A DNA stretch of 64,000 bases from JANQOH01 sp965201155 (GCA_965201155.1 OZ241752.1:992001-1056000); one strand, 5' to 3'; shown: positions 7,864 to 17,158, numbered from the stretch's first letter. Numbers and translations: made by a program. The notes: a model not told the origin generated them from the letters alone.

Positions 7864-9507
7864 ATGAGCGAAAAAACCAACAGCGGTTTGAATCCCTACC
7901 GCGTACTGGCGCGCAAATACCGCCCCGCCCGCCTTTCCGATCTGATCGGGCAGGAGGTGCTGGTGCGCACCCTCATCAACGCCTTCAAAGCCAATCGCCT
8001 TGCGCATGCGTGGCTGCTCACGGGCGTGCGCGGTATCGGCAAGACAACAACTGCCCGGATCATCGCCCGGGCACTGAACTGTGTGGGCGGCGACAGCTCG
8101 AACACCGCACCGACCGCCGACCCCTGCGGCCAATGCAACCACTGCACCGCCATCTCCGACGACCGGCATGTCGATGTACTGGAAATGGATGCCGCCAGCC
8201 GGACCGGCGTCGACGATGTGCGTGAGATCATTGAAAGTGTGCGCTATGCCCCGGCAAGTGCACGCTTCAAGGTTTACATCATCGACGAAGTGCACATGCT
8301 CTCGACCGCTGCCTTCAACGCCTTGCTGAAAACGCTCGAAGAGCCGCCGGCGCATGTCAAATTCGTGTTCGCCACCACAGAAGTACGCAAGATTCCGGTG
8401 ACGGTACTGTCGCGCTGCCAGCGTTTCGACCTGCGGCGAGTGGAGGCCGGCCGCCTCGCCGAGCATCTGGACATCATTGCCAAGCGCGAAGACGCAAGCG
8501 TGGCCACGGAAGCGCTGGCACTGATCGCCCGCGCGGCGGACGGCTCAGTCCGCGATGGGCTGTCCTTGCTCGACCAGGCGATCGGCGAGGCAGCGGGAGC
8601 GGAAGTTACCGCCAGGGCGGTCCGTGACATGCTGGGCCTCGCCGATCGCGAGCGTGTTTTCGATTTGCTCGAAGCCATACTGGAAGGCAATCTCGCTCTT
8701 GCCCTTGAGGGACTCTCGACCCTTTATGCCGCCGGTGCAGACCCTGCCGTGATTCTGGAGGATATTCTCTCGATCACACATTGGCTGACCCGGCTCAAAC
8801 TCGCCCCGGACGCCGCCACGGACCTTGATCTGCCGGAGGCCGAGCGTGTACGCGGGCGCAGCCTCGCCGAGAAGACTGCGGTCGCCGAACTGACCCGTAC
8901 TTGGCAAATCCTGCTCAAGGGATTGGGGGAAACACAACTTGCACCCGTCCCCCTGCAAGCCGCGGAGATGGTGTTGGTGCGCGTAGCGCATGCCGCAGCC
9001 CTTCCCTCCCCCGCTGCGCTCATCCGCGGGATCGAAGGCGGCAACACGCCGGCGCCGACCACGCCTGCCCGATCTACCGGGCGGGATCCGCCCAAGGCGT
9101 CCAGTCGAACGGCGCCGCCGGAGACCTTTGACAAAGTTGTGGCCCTGTTTGAAGACCGCCGCGAAGCAATCCTGCATGGCTGGCTTTCGCGGGATGCCCG
9201 TCTCGTCCGTTTCGAACCCGGTCTCATTGAGCTTCGCCCGGGGCCGCATGCGCCGCCCGACGCGGCAGCGCGTATCGCCCGCTGCCTTGAACAGTGGACC
9301 GCCATACCGTGGAAAGTGCTCTTGTCGGACCGCGAAGGCGCACCGACGCTTCGAGAGCAGGCCGACGCGCAGGCAGCGGCCACTATCGCAGAGGCTGCGA
9401 AAGACCCGCTGGTAAGCCGGGTTCTGGAAGCCTTTCCGGGAGCGACGATCCGCGAGGTACGGCCTGCGGGCAAAGCCACCCGGACACAGGAGACAGATGG
9501 ACAATGA
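7864..9507 (+). CDS. dnaX: DNA polymerase III subunits gamma/tau
   Basis: The 547-residue clamp-loader ATPase begins near RVLARKYRPARLSDLIGQE. Domain I has the Walker A GVRGIGKTTTAR, a zinc module with CGQCNHC and the Walker B DEVHML. Domain II/III follow, and a proline/alanine-rich linker near residues 390-420 leads to a short tau-like C-terminus. It loads the beta clamp during replication. The open frame extends back through the SRP RNA to 7696, but the ATG at 7864 directly precedes the conserved region. I see no clear slippery sequence for a shorter gamma form. ybaB overlaps its stop codon. Confidence 0.95.
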   Translation: MSEKTNSGLNPYRVLARKYRPARLSDLIGQEVLVRTLINAFKANRLAHAWLLTGVRGIGKTTTARIIARALNCVGGDSSNTAPTADPCGQCNHCTAISDDRHVDVLEMDAASRTGVDDVREIIESVRYAPASARFKVYIIDEVHMLSTAAFNALLKTLEEPPAHVKFVFATTEVRKIPVTVLSRCQRFDLRRVEAGRLAEHLDIIAKREDASVATEALALIARAADGSVRDGLSLLDQAIGEAAGAEVTARAVRDMLGLADRERVFDLLEAILEGNLALALEGLSTLYAAGADPAVILEDILSITHWLTRLKLAPDAATDLDLPEAERVRGRSLAEKTAVAELTRTWQILLKGLGETQLAPVPLQAAEMVLVRVAHAAALPSPAALIRGIEGGNTPAPTTPARSTGRDPPKASSRTAPPETFDKVVALFEDRREAILHGWLSRDARLVRFEPGLIELRPGPHAPPDAAARIARCLEQWTAIPWKVLLSDREGAPTLREQADAQAAATIAEAAKDPLVSRVLEAFPGATIREVRPAGKATRTQETDGQ

Positions 9508-9824
9508 ACCCGTATGACAACCTCACGAAACGCTTGCACGAGATGCAGAGCCGAATTGCCGATGTACAGGCGTCGATGGAGAAAACAGAACTTGTGGCCG
9601 AAGCAGGCGGTGGCTTGGTGCAGGTGGTCGTCAGCGGCACGGGGCGCGTCAAGAAGGTGCGTATCGACCCTTCGGTGGTGGATCGGAATGATGTTGGCGT
9701 GCTTGAGGACCTGATCACCGCTGCTTGCCGCGCAGCGCACGAGAAATCGGATGCCCACCAGAAGAAAGTCATGGCAAACACGACAAGTCAATTCAGCTTT
9801 CCCTTCGGTCAAGGGGCGTCGTAA
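9504..9824 (+). CDS. YbaB/EbfC family nucleoid-associated protein
   Basis: The 106-residue protein begins MNPYDNLTKRLHEMQSRIAD and has the family core LVQVVVSGTGRVKKVRIDPS followed by a C-terminal helix. YbaB/EbfC dimers bind DNA and are almost always encoded between dnaX and recR, as here. Its ATG overlaps the dnaX TGA (ATGA at 9504-9507), pointing to translational coupling. recR begins 6 bp after its stop. Confidence 0.93.
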   Translation: MNPYDNLTKRLHEMQSRIADVQASMEKTELVAEAGGGLVQVVVSGTGRVKKVRIDPSVVDRNDVGVLEDLITAACRAAHEKSDAHQKKVMANTTSQFSFPFGQGAS

Positions 9825-9830
9825 CTTCTC

Positions 9831-10424
9831 ATGGCCGGCATCGAGATCGAGCGCTTGATCCGGGCGCTCGCGAAACTGCCCGGTTTCGGTCCCCGGTCCG
9901 CGCGCCGCGCTGCGCTCACCATGTTACAACAGCGTGAAACGATGCTGACGCCCCTTGTGTTGGCGCTCACGGATGCGGAGCGCTCGGTTCGCCCCTGTCC
10001 AGTGTGCGGTAATCTCGACACGTGCGACCCGTGTGAAATTTGCGCCGACCCGGGCCGGGATGACCACACGCTGTGCGTGGTAGAGGGTGTGGCCGATCTA
10101 TGGGCGCTGGAGCGGGCGGGGGCATTTCGCGGGCGTTATCATATTCTGGGCGGCATATTGTCGCCGCTTGACGGAGTAGGACCGGAGGATCTCTCCATTT
10201 CGCAATTGGTTGCGCGCGCGGGGGGCAATGAAATCGAGGAAGTTGTTCTGGCGCTCGGCGCCACGGTGGACGGCCAGACGACAGCGCATTACCTGCTTGA
10301 TCGTCTTGCCGATTGCCGAGTGACTGTTTCCCGCCCCGCCCACGGCGTGCCCATAGGCGGCGAACTTGACTATCTCGACGACGGCACACTGACCACCGCC
10401 CTGAAAGCACGCAGTGCGATGTAA
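9831..10424 (+). CDS. recR: Recombination protein RecR
   Basis: The 197-residue protein has the RecR order: a helix-hairpin-helix segment (LAKLPGFGPRSARRAAL), a C4 zinc finger (CPVCGNLDTCDPCEIC, about residues 57-72), a Toprim domain starting at LCVVEGVADLWALERAG, and the C-terminal Walker-B-like region (GVPIGGELDYLDDGTL). It acts with RecF and RecO in loading RecA at gaps. It is the last gene of the ffs-dnaX-ybaB-recR run; no strong terminator is visible behind it. Confidence 0.95.
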   Translation: MAGIEIERLIRALAKLPGFGPRSARRAALTMLQQRETMLTPLVLALTDAERSVRPCPVCGNLDTCDPCEICADPGRDDHTLCVVEGVADLWALERAGAFRGRYHILGGILSPLDGVGPEDLSISQLVARAGGNEIEEVVLALGATVDGQTTAHYLLDRLADCRVTVSRPAHGVPIGGELDYLDDGTLTTALKARSAM

Positions 10425-10548
10425 TAGCGCATTGGCTGGTAATTTCGGCAGCGCTTGTTATGTTCCCTGTCGGCGCGCGTCGTCCCGTTTCTCGCGCAGG
10501 CTTCAGCCTGACGAACATTGCCAGTCCCATTTTGCGTAGGAGATCACC

Positions 10549-11751
10549 ATGGAATTAACAGACATAAAATCCAAGCTGCAGGGTTACGCACAACATGCCG
10601 AAAATATAGCACAGCTGTGTACGAGTGAAGAGCAAACAAAAATAAGTCTCATTAATCCGTATATTGAATTATTGGGATATGACGTACGCAACCCAAGGGC
10701 CGTAAGGTTGGAATATTTTGCGGATGTTCCGGGTGGAAGAGGGGAGAAAATAGATTATGCAATAATGCGTGATGATGAACCTGTTATTCTCGTAGAGGCG
10801 AAATCTACAAATGTTACTCTCCAAGATAAATCTTCCGTTCAACTTGCGCGATATTTTATGGCGACGCCCAGTGCTCAGCTCGCTATTCACACAAATGGTA
10901 TCATGTATTATTGGTATGCTGCGGATGATGGGAACACTACCGCCCATAAACTTGCTGACAAGCCTTTTCTCATTCACAACGTTCTCAAGCCGACCGACAC
11001 GGAACTTGACTGGCTTTATAGCGTATATGCCGGTCGATACGACGTTGATGCTCTGAGCGAGCGGGCGTTGGCAACCACCGCACGAACACAAGTGCGTCAA
11101 TGGATTGAGCGAACGCTGAAGAATGTGGATGAAGATTTTGCACGATATCTGGTTCAAGCAATTGGGTTAGGACGCAGAACGCCGACCACGGTTGAACGGG
11201 TGAGAGTTGCAGCGCAGCATGCGTTTAGTGACGCTTTGCGTGATCGCTTGCAGGCCACATTGAACCGGGCGGCGGAAGGTGGAGTTACAGAGGACGCATC
11301 TGCTTCCCGACAGGTTACCCAACCAAATCGCGATGCAGCGGACGCGGCAGATGAGATATTGATACTCGAGTCCGGGGAGGTCCTGCGAGCATCCGAGCGT
11401 CCCCGGGCGTGGCGTATCGGGAACCTCCCGTGGCAACGAGAAAAAAACGCCACGCAGGTGATGTTGGCCGTTGTAAGCGCGATGGTACGACGGGATCGCA
11501 GGCGAGATGATCCGCAGGCTATGGTTGAGGCCGCTCCGTCCTTGCTATTCGAGGAAAGTAAAGGCGTGGGTGTTCCCGTGCCGCAACTGGACGGCCTTCG
11601 ATGCAATACGGCAATTGGTAATAGGGTCAAGAACATAGCGTTGATGAAGTTGTTGGAACAAATTGACATAGACCCGAAATCAGATAGTCCATGGAATGGT
11701 ACGGATCCGATAGAGTGGTGGATCCCCTCTAACGAGAAAAGGGGGAAATGA
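10549..11751 (+). CDS. Orphan HsdR-N-like (type I/IV restriction) nuclease
   Basis: The 400-residue product has at residues about 25-135 the N-terminal domain of type I restriction HsdR subunits: ISLINPYIELLGYDVRNP, then the PD-(D/E)xK core with D in KIDYAIMRDDEP and the ExK in ILVEAKS, then VQLARYFMATPSAQLAIHTN. No helicase motor follows. The middle is charged and the C-terminus (after residue 280) is unrecognised. The gene has a good ribosome site (TAGGAGATCACC before ATG). Its base composition is clearly more AT-rich than the genes around it, and its codons include many A/T-ending ones, which suggests transfer. No methylase or specificity subunit is nearby, so a modification-dependent or accessory role is possible. 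Confidence 0.72.
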   Translation: MELTDIKSKLQGYAQHAENIAQLCTSEEQTKISLINPYIELLGYDVRNPRAVRLEYFADVPGGRGEKIDYAIMRDDEPVILVEAKSTNVTLQDKSSVQLARYFMATPSAQLAIHTNGIMYYWYAADDGNTTAHKLADKPFLIHNVLKPTDTELDWLYSVYAGRYDVDALSERALATTARTQVRQWIERTLKNVDEDFARYLVQAIGLGRRTPTTVERVRVAAQHAFSDALRDRLQATLNRAAEGGVTEDASASRQVTQPNRDAADAADEILILESGEVLRASERPRAWRIGNLPWQREKNATQVMLAVVSAMVRRDRRRDDPQAMVEAAPSLLFEESKGVGVPVPQLDGLRCNTAIGNRVKNIALMKLLEQIDIDPKSDSPWNGTDPIEWWIPSNEKRGK

Positions 11752-11791
11752 TCATCGTCGATCGTTGTCCTGACTATATCATTCGGGGGAA

Positions 11792-12604
11792 TCATCGGTC
11801 TTGGAATTTGGGGGGGCGTTTTTCCATGAAGGCGCGGCGGCCTTCGGCGTAGTCGGCGCTGTCGAAGCAGGCGCGGATCATGGTTTCGATGCGGGCGAGG
11901 TTGCGGTCGGCGGGGTCTTTCAGGACTTCGCCGATGGTTGTCTTGGCGGTGCGGACTGTCATGGGGGCGTTGCGGGAGATCATGGCGGCATAGTCGCGGA
12001 CTGTTGACTCCAGGCACTCGCCGTCGACGACCTGGTTGACAAGGCCGATCCGCAGAGCCTCGGCGGCATCGTAGCGGCGGGCCGTGAACATGATTTCCTT
12101 CGCATTGGCGGGACCGACCAACGCCGTCAAGGTACGCATGCCGCCAAAGCCGTAACCCAGGCCGAGCCGCGCTGCGGGGACGGCGAACCGGGAATCCGAA
12201 CTGGCGATGCGCATATCCGCTTGCAGCGCCACGGACAGGCCGCCGCCGATGCAGAAGCCGTGGATCATGGCGATCAACGGCTTGTCGAAGCGGCTCATGG
12301 CCTCATGCGCGGCCGCCGAGATGCGATTATATTCCTCCTCTGCCTCGGCGGAGGCGCGGTGTTTTTCAAATTCCGAAATGTCGGCCCCGGATACGAAGGC
12401 CTTGCCGCCGGCCCCGGTCATGATTGCCACCCGCACTTCGTCATCGCGCGCGTAGTCGTCCACCGCCTCGACAAGGCCGCGCCACATGGCAAGCGACAGC
12501 GCGTTTCGCCGCGCCGGATTGTTGAAGATGACCCAGCCGACAGACCCTTCCTTTCGAGCGATGATCTTGTCCGTGGAAAGTGTGATTTCCGTGGCAGCAG
12601 TCAT
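11792..12604 (-). CDS. Enoyl-CoA hydratase/isomerase family protein
   Basis: The 270-residue crotonase-fold protein has the oxyanion-hole segments KAFVSGADISEF and IHGFCIGGGLSVALQADMRI, and the trimer-forming C-terminal region. It probably hydrates or isomerises an acyl-CoA; the precise substrate is not readable. Its ATG overlaps the stop codon of the preceding lyase gene (ATGA at 12601-12604), so it is the last gene of the pcc unit, consistent with branched-chain or odd-chain acyl-CoA breakdown. It ends 40 bp from the convergent HsdR-N-like gene. Confidence 0.88.
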   Translation of the reverse strand: MTAATEITLSTDKIIARKEGSVGWVIFNNPARRNALSLAMWRGLVEAVDDYARDDEVRVAIMTGAGGKAFVSGADISEFEKHRASAEAEEEYNRISAAAHEAMSRFDKPLIAMIHGFCIGGGLSVALQADMRIASSDSRFAVPAARLGLGYGFGGMRTLTALVGPANAKEIMFTARRYDAAEALRIGLVNQVVDGECLESTVRDYAAMISRNAPMTVRTAKTTIGEVLKDPADRNLARIETMIRACFDSADYAEGRRAFMEKRPPKFQDR

Positions 12605-13479
12605 GCTTCGCTCCATTTCTTGTCGAAGTCCCATACCTGTTGAAAACCCATCATTCGATTGAATGCCTGAAAATCATGAAGCGGGATATTGAGTTCAGCG
12701 CTCGATCCCTCCTGTTTGAGGGAGCCGTAAACAGCATCGAAGGCTGCGCCCGCTGCGAGAAAAGCGGTTGCCGGGAAGATTGCCAGCCTATAGCCGAGAG
12801 ACTCGAGCCGCTCTCGCGGCAACAGGGGGGTGCGGCCGCCATCGACCAGATTGGCCAGCAGCGGCTTATCGAGGCCGGCGCAGATGCGGGCCATTTCCTC
12901 TTCGGTTTCCGGCGATTCCACAAACAGGATGTCAGCCCCTGCTTCCGCATATGCGGCCGCCCGGTCCATGGCGGCGTCAAGGCCGTGTTCGGTGCGTGCA
13001 TCGGTGCGAGCAATGATCAGCATGTTTTCGTCACGGCGGGTATCGACGGCAACGCGGATGCGGGCAGCCATATCGGTTGCGGGAACCACGCGCCGGCCGA
13101 GTGTATGGCCGCATTTTTTCGGGAATTCCTGGTCCTCGATCTGAATCGCGGCGGCGCCGGCGGCTTCGTAGCAGCGGACGGTGTGGGCGACATTGAGCAG
13201 GCCGCCATAACCGGTATCAGCGTCAGCGATCAGGGGCGCATTCGTGCCTTCAGCAATACGCTGTACGCATGACGCCATATCGGTCAAGGTGGCGAATCCG
13301 GCGTCCGGCAAACCGAGATAGGATGCGGATATGCCGTAACCGGTCATGTAGAGGGCATCAAACCCGAAGGAGTCGGCGAAGCGCGCCGAAATCATATCGA
13401 ACACGCCGGGCGCCGTAATCAGGCCATCGGTCTGGAGGCGGGCGCGTAGCGCACGGCGTTTTTCGGCACTGCCTGGCAT
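12601..13479 (-). CDS. Isocitrate lyase/PEP mutase family C-C lyase
   Basis: The 292-residue enzyme has the ICL/PEPM barrel landmarks: APGVFDMISARFADSFGFDA, the metal-binding IADADTGYGG, AIQIEDQEFPKKCGH with the KKCGH catalytic loop, and IARTDAR. The family includes methylisocitrate lyase, dimethylmalate lyase and oxaloacetate decarboxylase. The loop KKCGHTLGRR is nearer to the general family than to classical PrpB. Placed directly after propionyl-CoA carboxylase genes, a role in C3/C4 acid metabolism is likely. The ATG at 13479 is preferred over the TTG at 13500 because AAAGGGAAA precedes it at suitable distance. Confidence 0.85.
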   Translation of the reverse strand: MPGSAEKRRALRARLQTDGLITAPGVFDMISARFADSFGFDALYMTGYGISASYLGLPDAGFATLTDMASCVQRIAEGTNAPLIADADTGYGGLLNVAHTVRCYEAAGAAAIQIEDQEFPKKCGHTLGRRVVPATDMAARIRVAVDTRRDENMLIIARTDARTEHGLDAAMDRAAAYAEAGADILFVESPETEEEMARICAGLDKPLLANLVDGGRTPLLPRERLESLGYRLAIFPATAFLAAGAAFDAVYGSLKQEGSSAELNIPLHDFQAFNRMMGFQQVWDFDKKWSEA

Positions 13480-13510
13480 GATTGTCGGTTTCCCTTTCAA
13501 AATAGAGTGC

Positions 13511-15514
13511 TCACGCGAAAGTCATGATGGTCTGTTCGACCTGTACGGGGTCTCCGGGCGTCACCTTGATTTCATCAACTACCGCGTCGCGTTCGGCGCG
13601 GAGGACATTTTCCATTTTCATTGCATCGACGATGCACAGGGGCTCGCCGGCCTTCACATGCTGACCGGGTTCCACGGCAAGCGACACGATCAGGCCCGGC
13701 ATGGGTGAAAGCAGGAAGCGTGACAGGTCGGGCGGGAGTTTACGCGGCATACGGGCGGCCAGCGCAGCAGCCCGGGCGGTACGCACCAGCACATGCACCG
13801 ATGCACCGCCATAGGTCAGGCGCCAACCCTCATGTCCGTCCCGCACTATCTGGACGGTCAGGCTGCGGCCATTGATGGTGCCGTGGAACAGCGACCGGCC
13901 GGGCTGCCAGTCGGTGCTGCACGCGATAGCGGAGTCGTCTTCCAGCACGATTTCGTAGCCGTCCTTGGACGGGTTCAGGGACAGCGGCCGGTCGCACGAG
14001 CCGATTTGCACGACCAGGGACGGGTCCAGGGCGGAGCCATTACCGATTTTGGCAGCGCGCTCTGCGAGACGGCGGTGTGCGATGGCAGCAACCGGCGCGA
14101 GGACGGGCGCCAGCGCCTCGGCGGCCTTGGCCGCGTCGTAGGTGTCGCCATATTCCTCGGCAATGAAGCCTGTTGTCAGCCTGCCGGCGCGAAACCGCGG
14201 GTGATCGAGAACTGCGCGGAGAAATGGCAGATTGTTGCGAACTCCGTCGATTTCGAAGCTGTCCAACGCGGCGGCGAGGCGTTCTGCCGCGGTGTCGCGG
14301 TCGGCGCCGTGAGCAACGGTCTTGGCGATCATGGGGTCGTAATGCATGGACACGTCGCTGCCTTCGACGACGCCGGAGTCTATCCGCAGGCCGGCGGCGG
14401 CGGGCGGTTCGCGATACCGCCGCAGGCGTCCGATCGACGGGAGAAACCCGCGCGCGGGGTCTTCGGCATAGACGCGCGCCTCGATCGCCCAGCCGTTCAT
14501 CGCTGCTTGATCCTGGCGCAGAGCCAGCGGTTCGCCGGCGGCGATGCGAAACATCTGTTCCACGAGGTCGAGACCGGTGACCAATTCGGTTACCGGGTGT
14601 TCGACTTGCAAGCGGGCGTTCATTTCAAGGAAATAGAAGCTGCGGTCGGCGCCGGCCACGAACTCGACCGTTCCCGCGGAACGGTAGTTGACGGCGCGCG
14701 CCAGCGCGACCGCCTGAGCGCCCATGGCGGCGCGCATTTCGCGAGTAACGAACGGGCTTGGTGATTCCTCGATCACCTTTTGGTGGCGGCGTTGTATGGA
14801 ACATTCCCGTTCGCCGAGATGAATGATGTTCCCGTGCGCATCGGCGAGAATCTGGATTTCAATGTGGCGGGGTTCGACGATGAATTTTTCGATCAGCATG
14901 CGGTCGTCGCCGAAGGCGGCGCGCGCTTCGTTGCGGGCGGATTCGAATCCCGGTCCGATTTCGTCCGGATGTTGGGCGACGCGCATTCCCTTGCCGCCCC
15001 CGCCTGCCGACGCCTTGATCATAACGGGGTAGCCAATCCTCTCCGCGATGGCGGCGGCTTCAGCTATCGAGTCCACGGGGTCGGGATGGCCGGGGATGGT
15101 GTTGACGCCGGCTTTCGCAGCGAGTCTTTTTGACTCGATCTTGTCGCCCATTGCGGCGATGGCTTCCGGTCCCGGGCCGATAAAGGCTATGCCGGCCGCT
15201 TCCAGTGCGCTGGCGAACCGGGAATTCTCCGCGAGGAACCCGAACCCCGGGTGCACGGCCTCGGCGCCAGTTTCGCGCGCGGCGGCGATGATGCGTTCCG
15301 CTACGAGATAGCTGCTGGCAGAAGGGGCCGGCCCGATGGCGACGGCAGTGTCGGCCATATGGACGTGGGGCATACCCTTGTCAGCTTCGGAATAGACAGC
15401 CACCGTTTCGATGCCCAGACGACGCGCGGTACGCATGATCCGGCAGGCGATCTCTCCCCGGTTTGCGACCAGCACCCGGGCAAACAGCCCATGGTCACAG
15501 CGGGATGTTGTCAT
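13511..15514 (-). CDS. pccA: Propionyl/acetyl-CoA carboxylase, biotin-carrying alpha subunit
   Basis: The 667-residue protein has a biotin carboxylase N-terminus (VLVANRGEIACRIMRTARRL), an ATP-grasp domain (KASAGGGGKGMRV, EMNARLQVEHPVTE), a linking BT-type domain, and a C-terminal biotinyl domain with AMKMEN, the biotinylated lysine being K633. It carboxylates biotin with ATP and bicarbonate and, with the beta subunit, makes methylmalonyl-CoA from propionyl-CoA. It overlaps the end of pccB by 20 bp, indicating coupled translation. Methylcrotonyl- or geranyl-CoA carboxylase is the main alternative; the length and domain order favour Pcc. Confidence 0.9.
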   Translation of the reverse strand: MTTSRCDHGLFARVLVANRGEIACRIMRTARRLGIETVAVYSEADKGMPHVHMADTAVAIGPAPSASSYLVAERIIAAARETGAEAVHPGFGFLAENSRFASALEAAGIAFIGPGPEAIAAMGDKIESKRLAAKAGVNTIPGHPDPVDSIAEAAAIAERIGYPVMIKASAGGGGKGMRVAQHPDEIGPGFESARNEARAAFGDDRMLIEKFIVEPRHIEIQILADAHGNIIHLGERECSIQRRHQKVIEESPSPFVTREMRAAMGAQAVALARAVNYRSAGTVEFVAGADRSFYFLEMNARLQVEHPVTELVTGLDLVEQMFRIAAGEPLALRQDQAAMNGWAIEARVYAEDPARGFLPSIGRLRRYREPPAAAGLRIDSGVVEGSDVSMHYDPMIAKTVAHGADRDTAAERLAAALDSFEIDGVRNNLPFLRAVLDHPRFRAGRLTTGFIAEEYGDTYDAAKAAEALAPVLAPVAAIAHRRLAERAAKIGNGSALDPSLVVQIGSCDRPLSLNPSKDGYEIVLEDDSAIACSTDWQPGRSLFHGTINGRSLTVQIVRDGHEGWRLTYGGASVHVLVRTARAAALAARMPRKLPPDLSRFLLSPMPGLIVSLAVEPGQHVKAGEPLCIVDAMKMENVLRAERDAVVDEIKVTPGDPVQVEQTIMTFA

Positions 15515-17027
15515 GCTTTTTCCACGGGTTCCGGAGTTTCTTGCTGCGTAGCAGCGCCAGCGCGTGGCAAATCCGCCGGCGCGTATTTTGCGGCACGATT
15601 ACATCGTCAATATAGCCGCGGCTTGCGGCGATGAACGGATTGGCGAATTTGTCGCGATAGTCCTGGGTCTTGCGCTCCACGGCTTCAGGGTCGTCGAGAG
15701 CGCCGCGAAAAATGATTTCGACGGCGCCCTTGGGTCCCATGACGGCGATTTCGGCGCTGGGCCATGCGTAATTGATATCGCCGCGCAGGTGTTTGGAACT
15801 CATCACGTCGTAGGCGCCGCCATAGGCCTTGCGCGTGATAACGGTGATCTTGGGCACGGTGGCTTCGGCATAGGCGAACAGCAGCTTGGCGCCGTGGCTG
15901 ATGATCCCGCCATATTCCTGGTCGGTGCCGGGCAGGAATCCCGGCACATCGACGAAAGTAATGATGGGGATGCTGAAACAATCGCAGAAACGAACAAAGC
16001 GCCCGGCCTTGCGGGCGGAATTGATATCCAGGCACCCGGCGAGAACCATGGGCTGGTTGGCGACAATGCCAACGGTATGGCCTTCAAGACGGGCAAACCC
16101 GATGACGATGTTAGCGGCCCAGGCCGGTTGCAGTTCGAAAAAATCGCCTTCGTCAGCAACTTTTTCGATCAGTTCGCGGATGTCATAGGGTTGATTGGGA
16201 TTTTCGGGCACCAGCGAATTGAGGGATGGCTCCGGCCGGTCACGCGGGTCATCGGTGGGGAGGACGGGGGCGGACTGGCGATTATTCAGCGGCAGAAAGT
16301 CGAAGAAGCGGCGAAGGCCGGCAAGCGCTTCGATATCGTTGTCGAACGCGAGGTCGGCGACGCCGGACCTGGTAGTGTGCGTTGCGGCCCCTCCCAGGTC
16401 TTCGGCGGTGACGGTTTCATGGGTTACGGTTTTGACGACATCCGGGCCGGTGACGAACATGTAGGAGGAGTCACGGACCATGAAGATGAAGTCGGTCATG
16501 GCGGGAGAATAGACTGCACCGCCGGCGCATGGGCCCATGATGAGGCTCAGTTGGGGAACCACACCGGACGCGAGTACGTTGCGCTGAAAGACTTCCGCAT
16601 ATCCGCCGAGGGATGCGACGCCTTCCTGGATGCGGGCGCCGCCGGAGTCGTTGAGGCCGATGACGGGCAGGCCGAGTTTCGTGGCGTGGTCCATCACCTT
16701 GCAGATCTTTTCCGCATGGGCCTCGCTGAGCGAGCCGCCGAATACGGTGAAATCCTGACTGAAGACGAGAGTCCGCCGGCCATTGATGGCGCCATGGCCG
16801 GTGACGACGCCGTCGCCGGGTACGCGTTGTTCCGCCATGCCGAAGTCGGTGGAGCGATGTTCGACGAACATGTCGAATTCTTCGAACGAACCGGGGTCCA
16901 GCAGCAGTTCAAGGCGTTCACGCGCCGTCAACTTGCCCTTGGCGTGCTGGGCCTTGATGCGGCGTTCGCCGCCCCCGGCGCGGGCGGCGGCGCGACGCTG
17001 GTCGAGTTCGTGCAGAATTGCGTCCAT
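15495..17027 (-). CDS. pccB: Propionyl-CoA carboxylase beta subunit (carboxyltransferase)
   Basis: The 510-residue protein is a full-length biotin-dependent carboxyltransferase with two crotonase-like halves. Family blocks are RIKAQHAKGKLTARERLELL near the N-terminus, NDSGGARIQEGVASLGGYAE, GPCAGGAVYSPAMTDF (acyl-CoA oxyanion site) and, in the second half, FVDVPGFLPGTDQEYGGII and the AYGGAYDVM segment for biotin. These strings match PccB better than AccD or MccB. It is first in a four-gene unit pccB-pccA-lyase-hydratase on the minus strand. Confidence 0.93.
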   Translation of the reverse strand: MDAILHELDQRRAAARAGGGERRIKAQHAKGKLTARERLELLLDPGSFEEFDMFVEHRSTDFGMAEQRVPGDGVVTGHGAINGRRTLVFSQDFTVFGGSLSEAHAEKICKVMDHATKLGLPVIGLNDSGGARIQEGVASLGGYAEVFQRNVLASGVVPQLSLIMGPCAGGAVYSPAMTDFIFMVRDSSYMFVTGPDVVKTVTHETVTAEDLGGAATHTTRSGVADLAFDNDIEALAGLRRFFDFLPLNNRQSAPVLPTDDPRDRPEPSLNSLVPENPNQPYDIRELIEKVADEGDFFELQPAWAANIVIGFARLEGHTVGIVANQPMVLAGCLDINSARKAGRFVRFCDCFSIPIITFVDVPGFLPGTDQEYGGIISHGAKLLFAYAEATVPKITVITRKAYGGAYDVMSSKHLRGDINYAWPSAEIAVMGPKGAVEIIFRGALDDPEAVERKTQDYRDKFANPFIAASRGYIDDVIVPQNTRRRICHALALLRSKKLRNPWKKHDNIPL

Positions 17028-17130
17028 GGCGCTTCCCTGTCCGGCCCCCTACAGGGGCGACATAGCATTCAGCACGATATTGCGCCAGCACCGGGAGGCA
17101 GGGGGGATAGCCGGTGCGTGTGAATAAAGT

Positions 17131-17158
17131 GGGATTTGCCGGGATTCGCCGGGATTTG
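17131..17158 (+). repeat. Dispersed GGGATTTGCCGGGATT-type repeat, copy 2
   Basis: Three GGGATT units in a row, spaced by TGCC and CGCC: GGGATTTGCCGGGATTCG then CCGGGATTTG. It lies on the plus strand upstream of pccB, between that gene and its likely promoter, so it would be in the pccB leader RNA in the opposite sense. Confidence 0.6.

Noticed and set aside
6707..7867. 386-codon open frame on the plus strand opposite nudC and through the SRP RNA
   Set aside because: nudC has clear Nudix and zinc motifs on the minus strand; the plus frame has none and crosses an RNA gene.
7864..9507. Programmed frameshift in dnaX giving a gamma subunit
   Set aside because: No A-rich slippery sequence with a downstream hairpin was seen near the end of domain III.
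15564..17123. 519-codon open frame on the plus strand opposite pccB
   Set aside because: Antisense shadow of a well supported gene.
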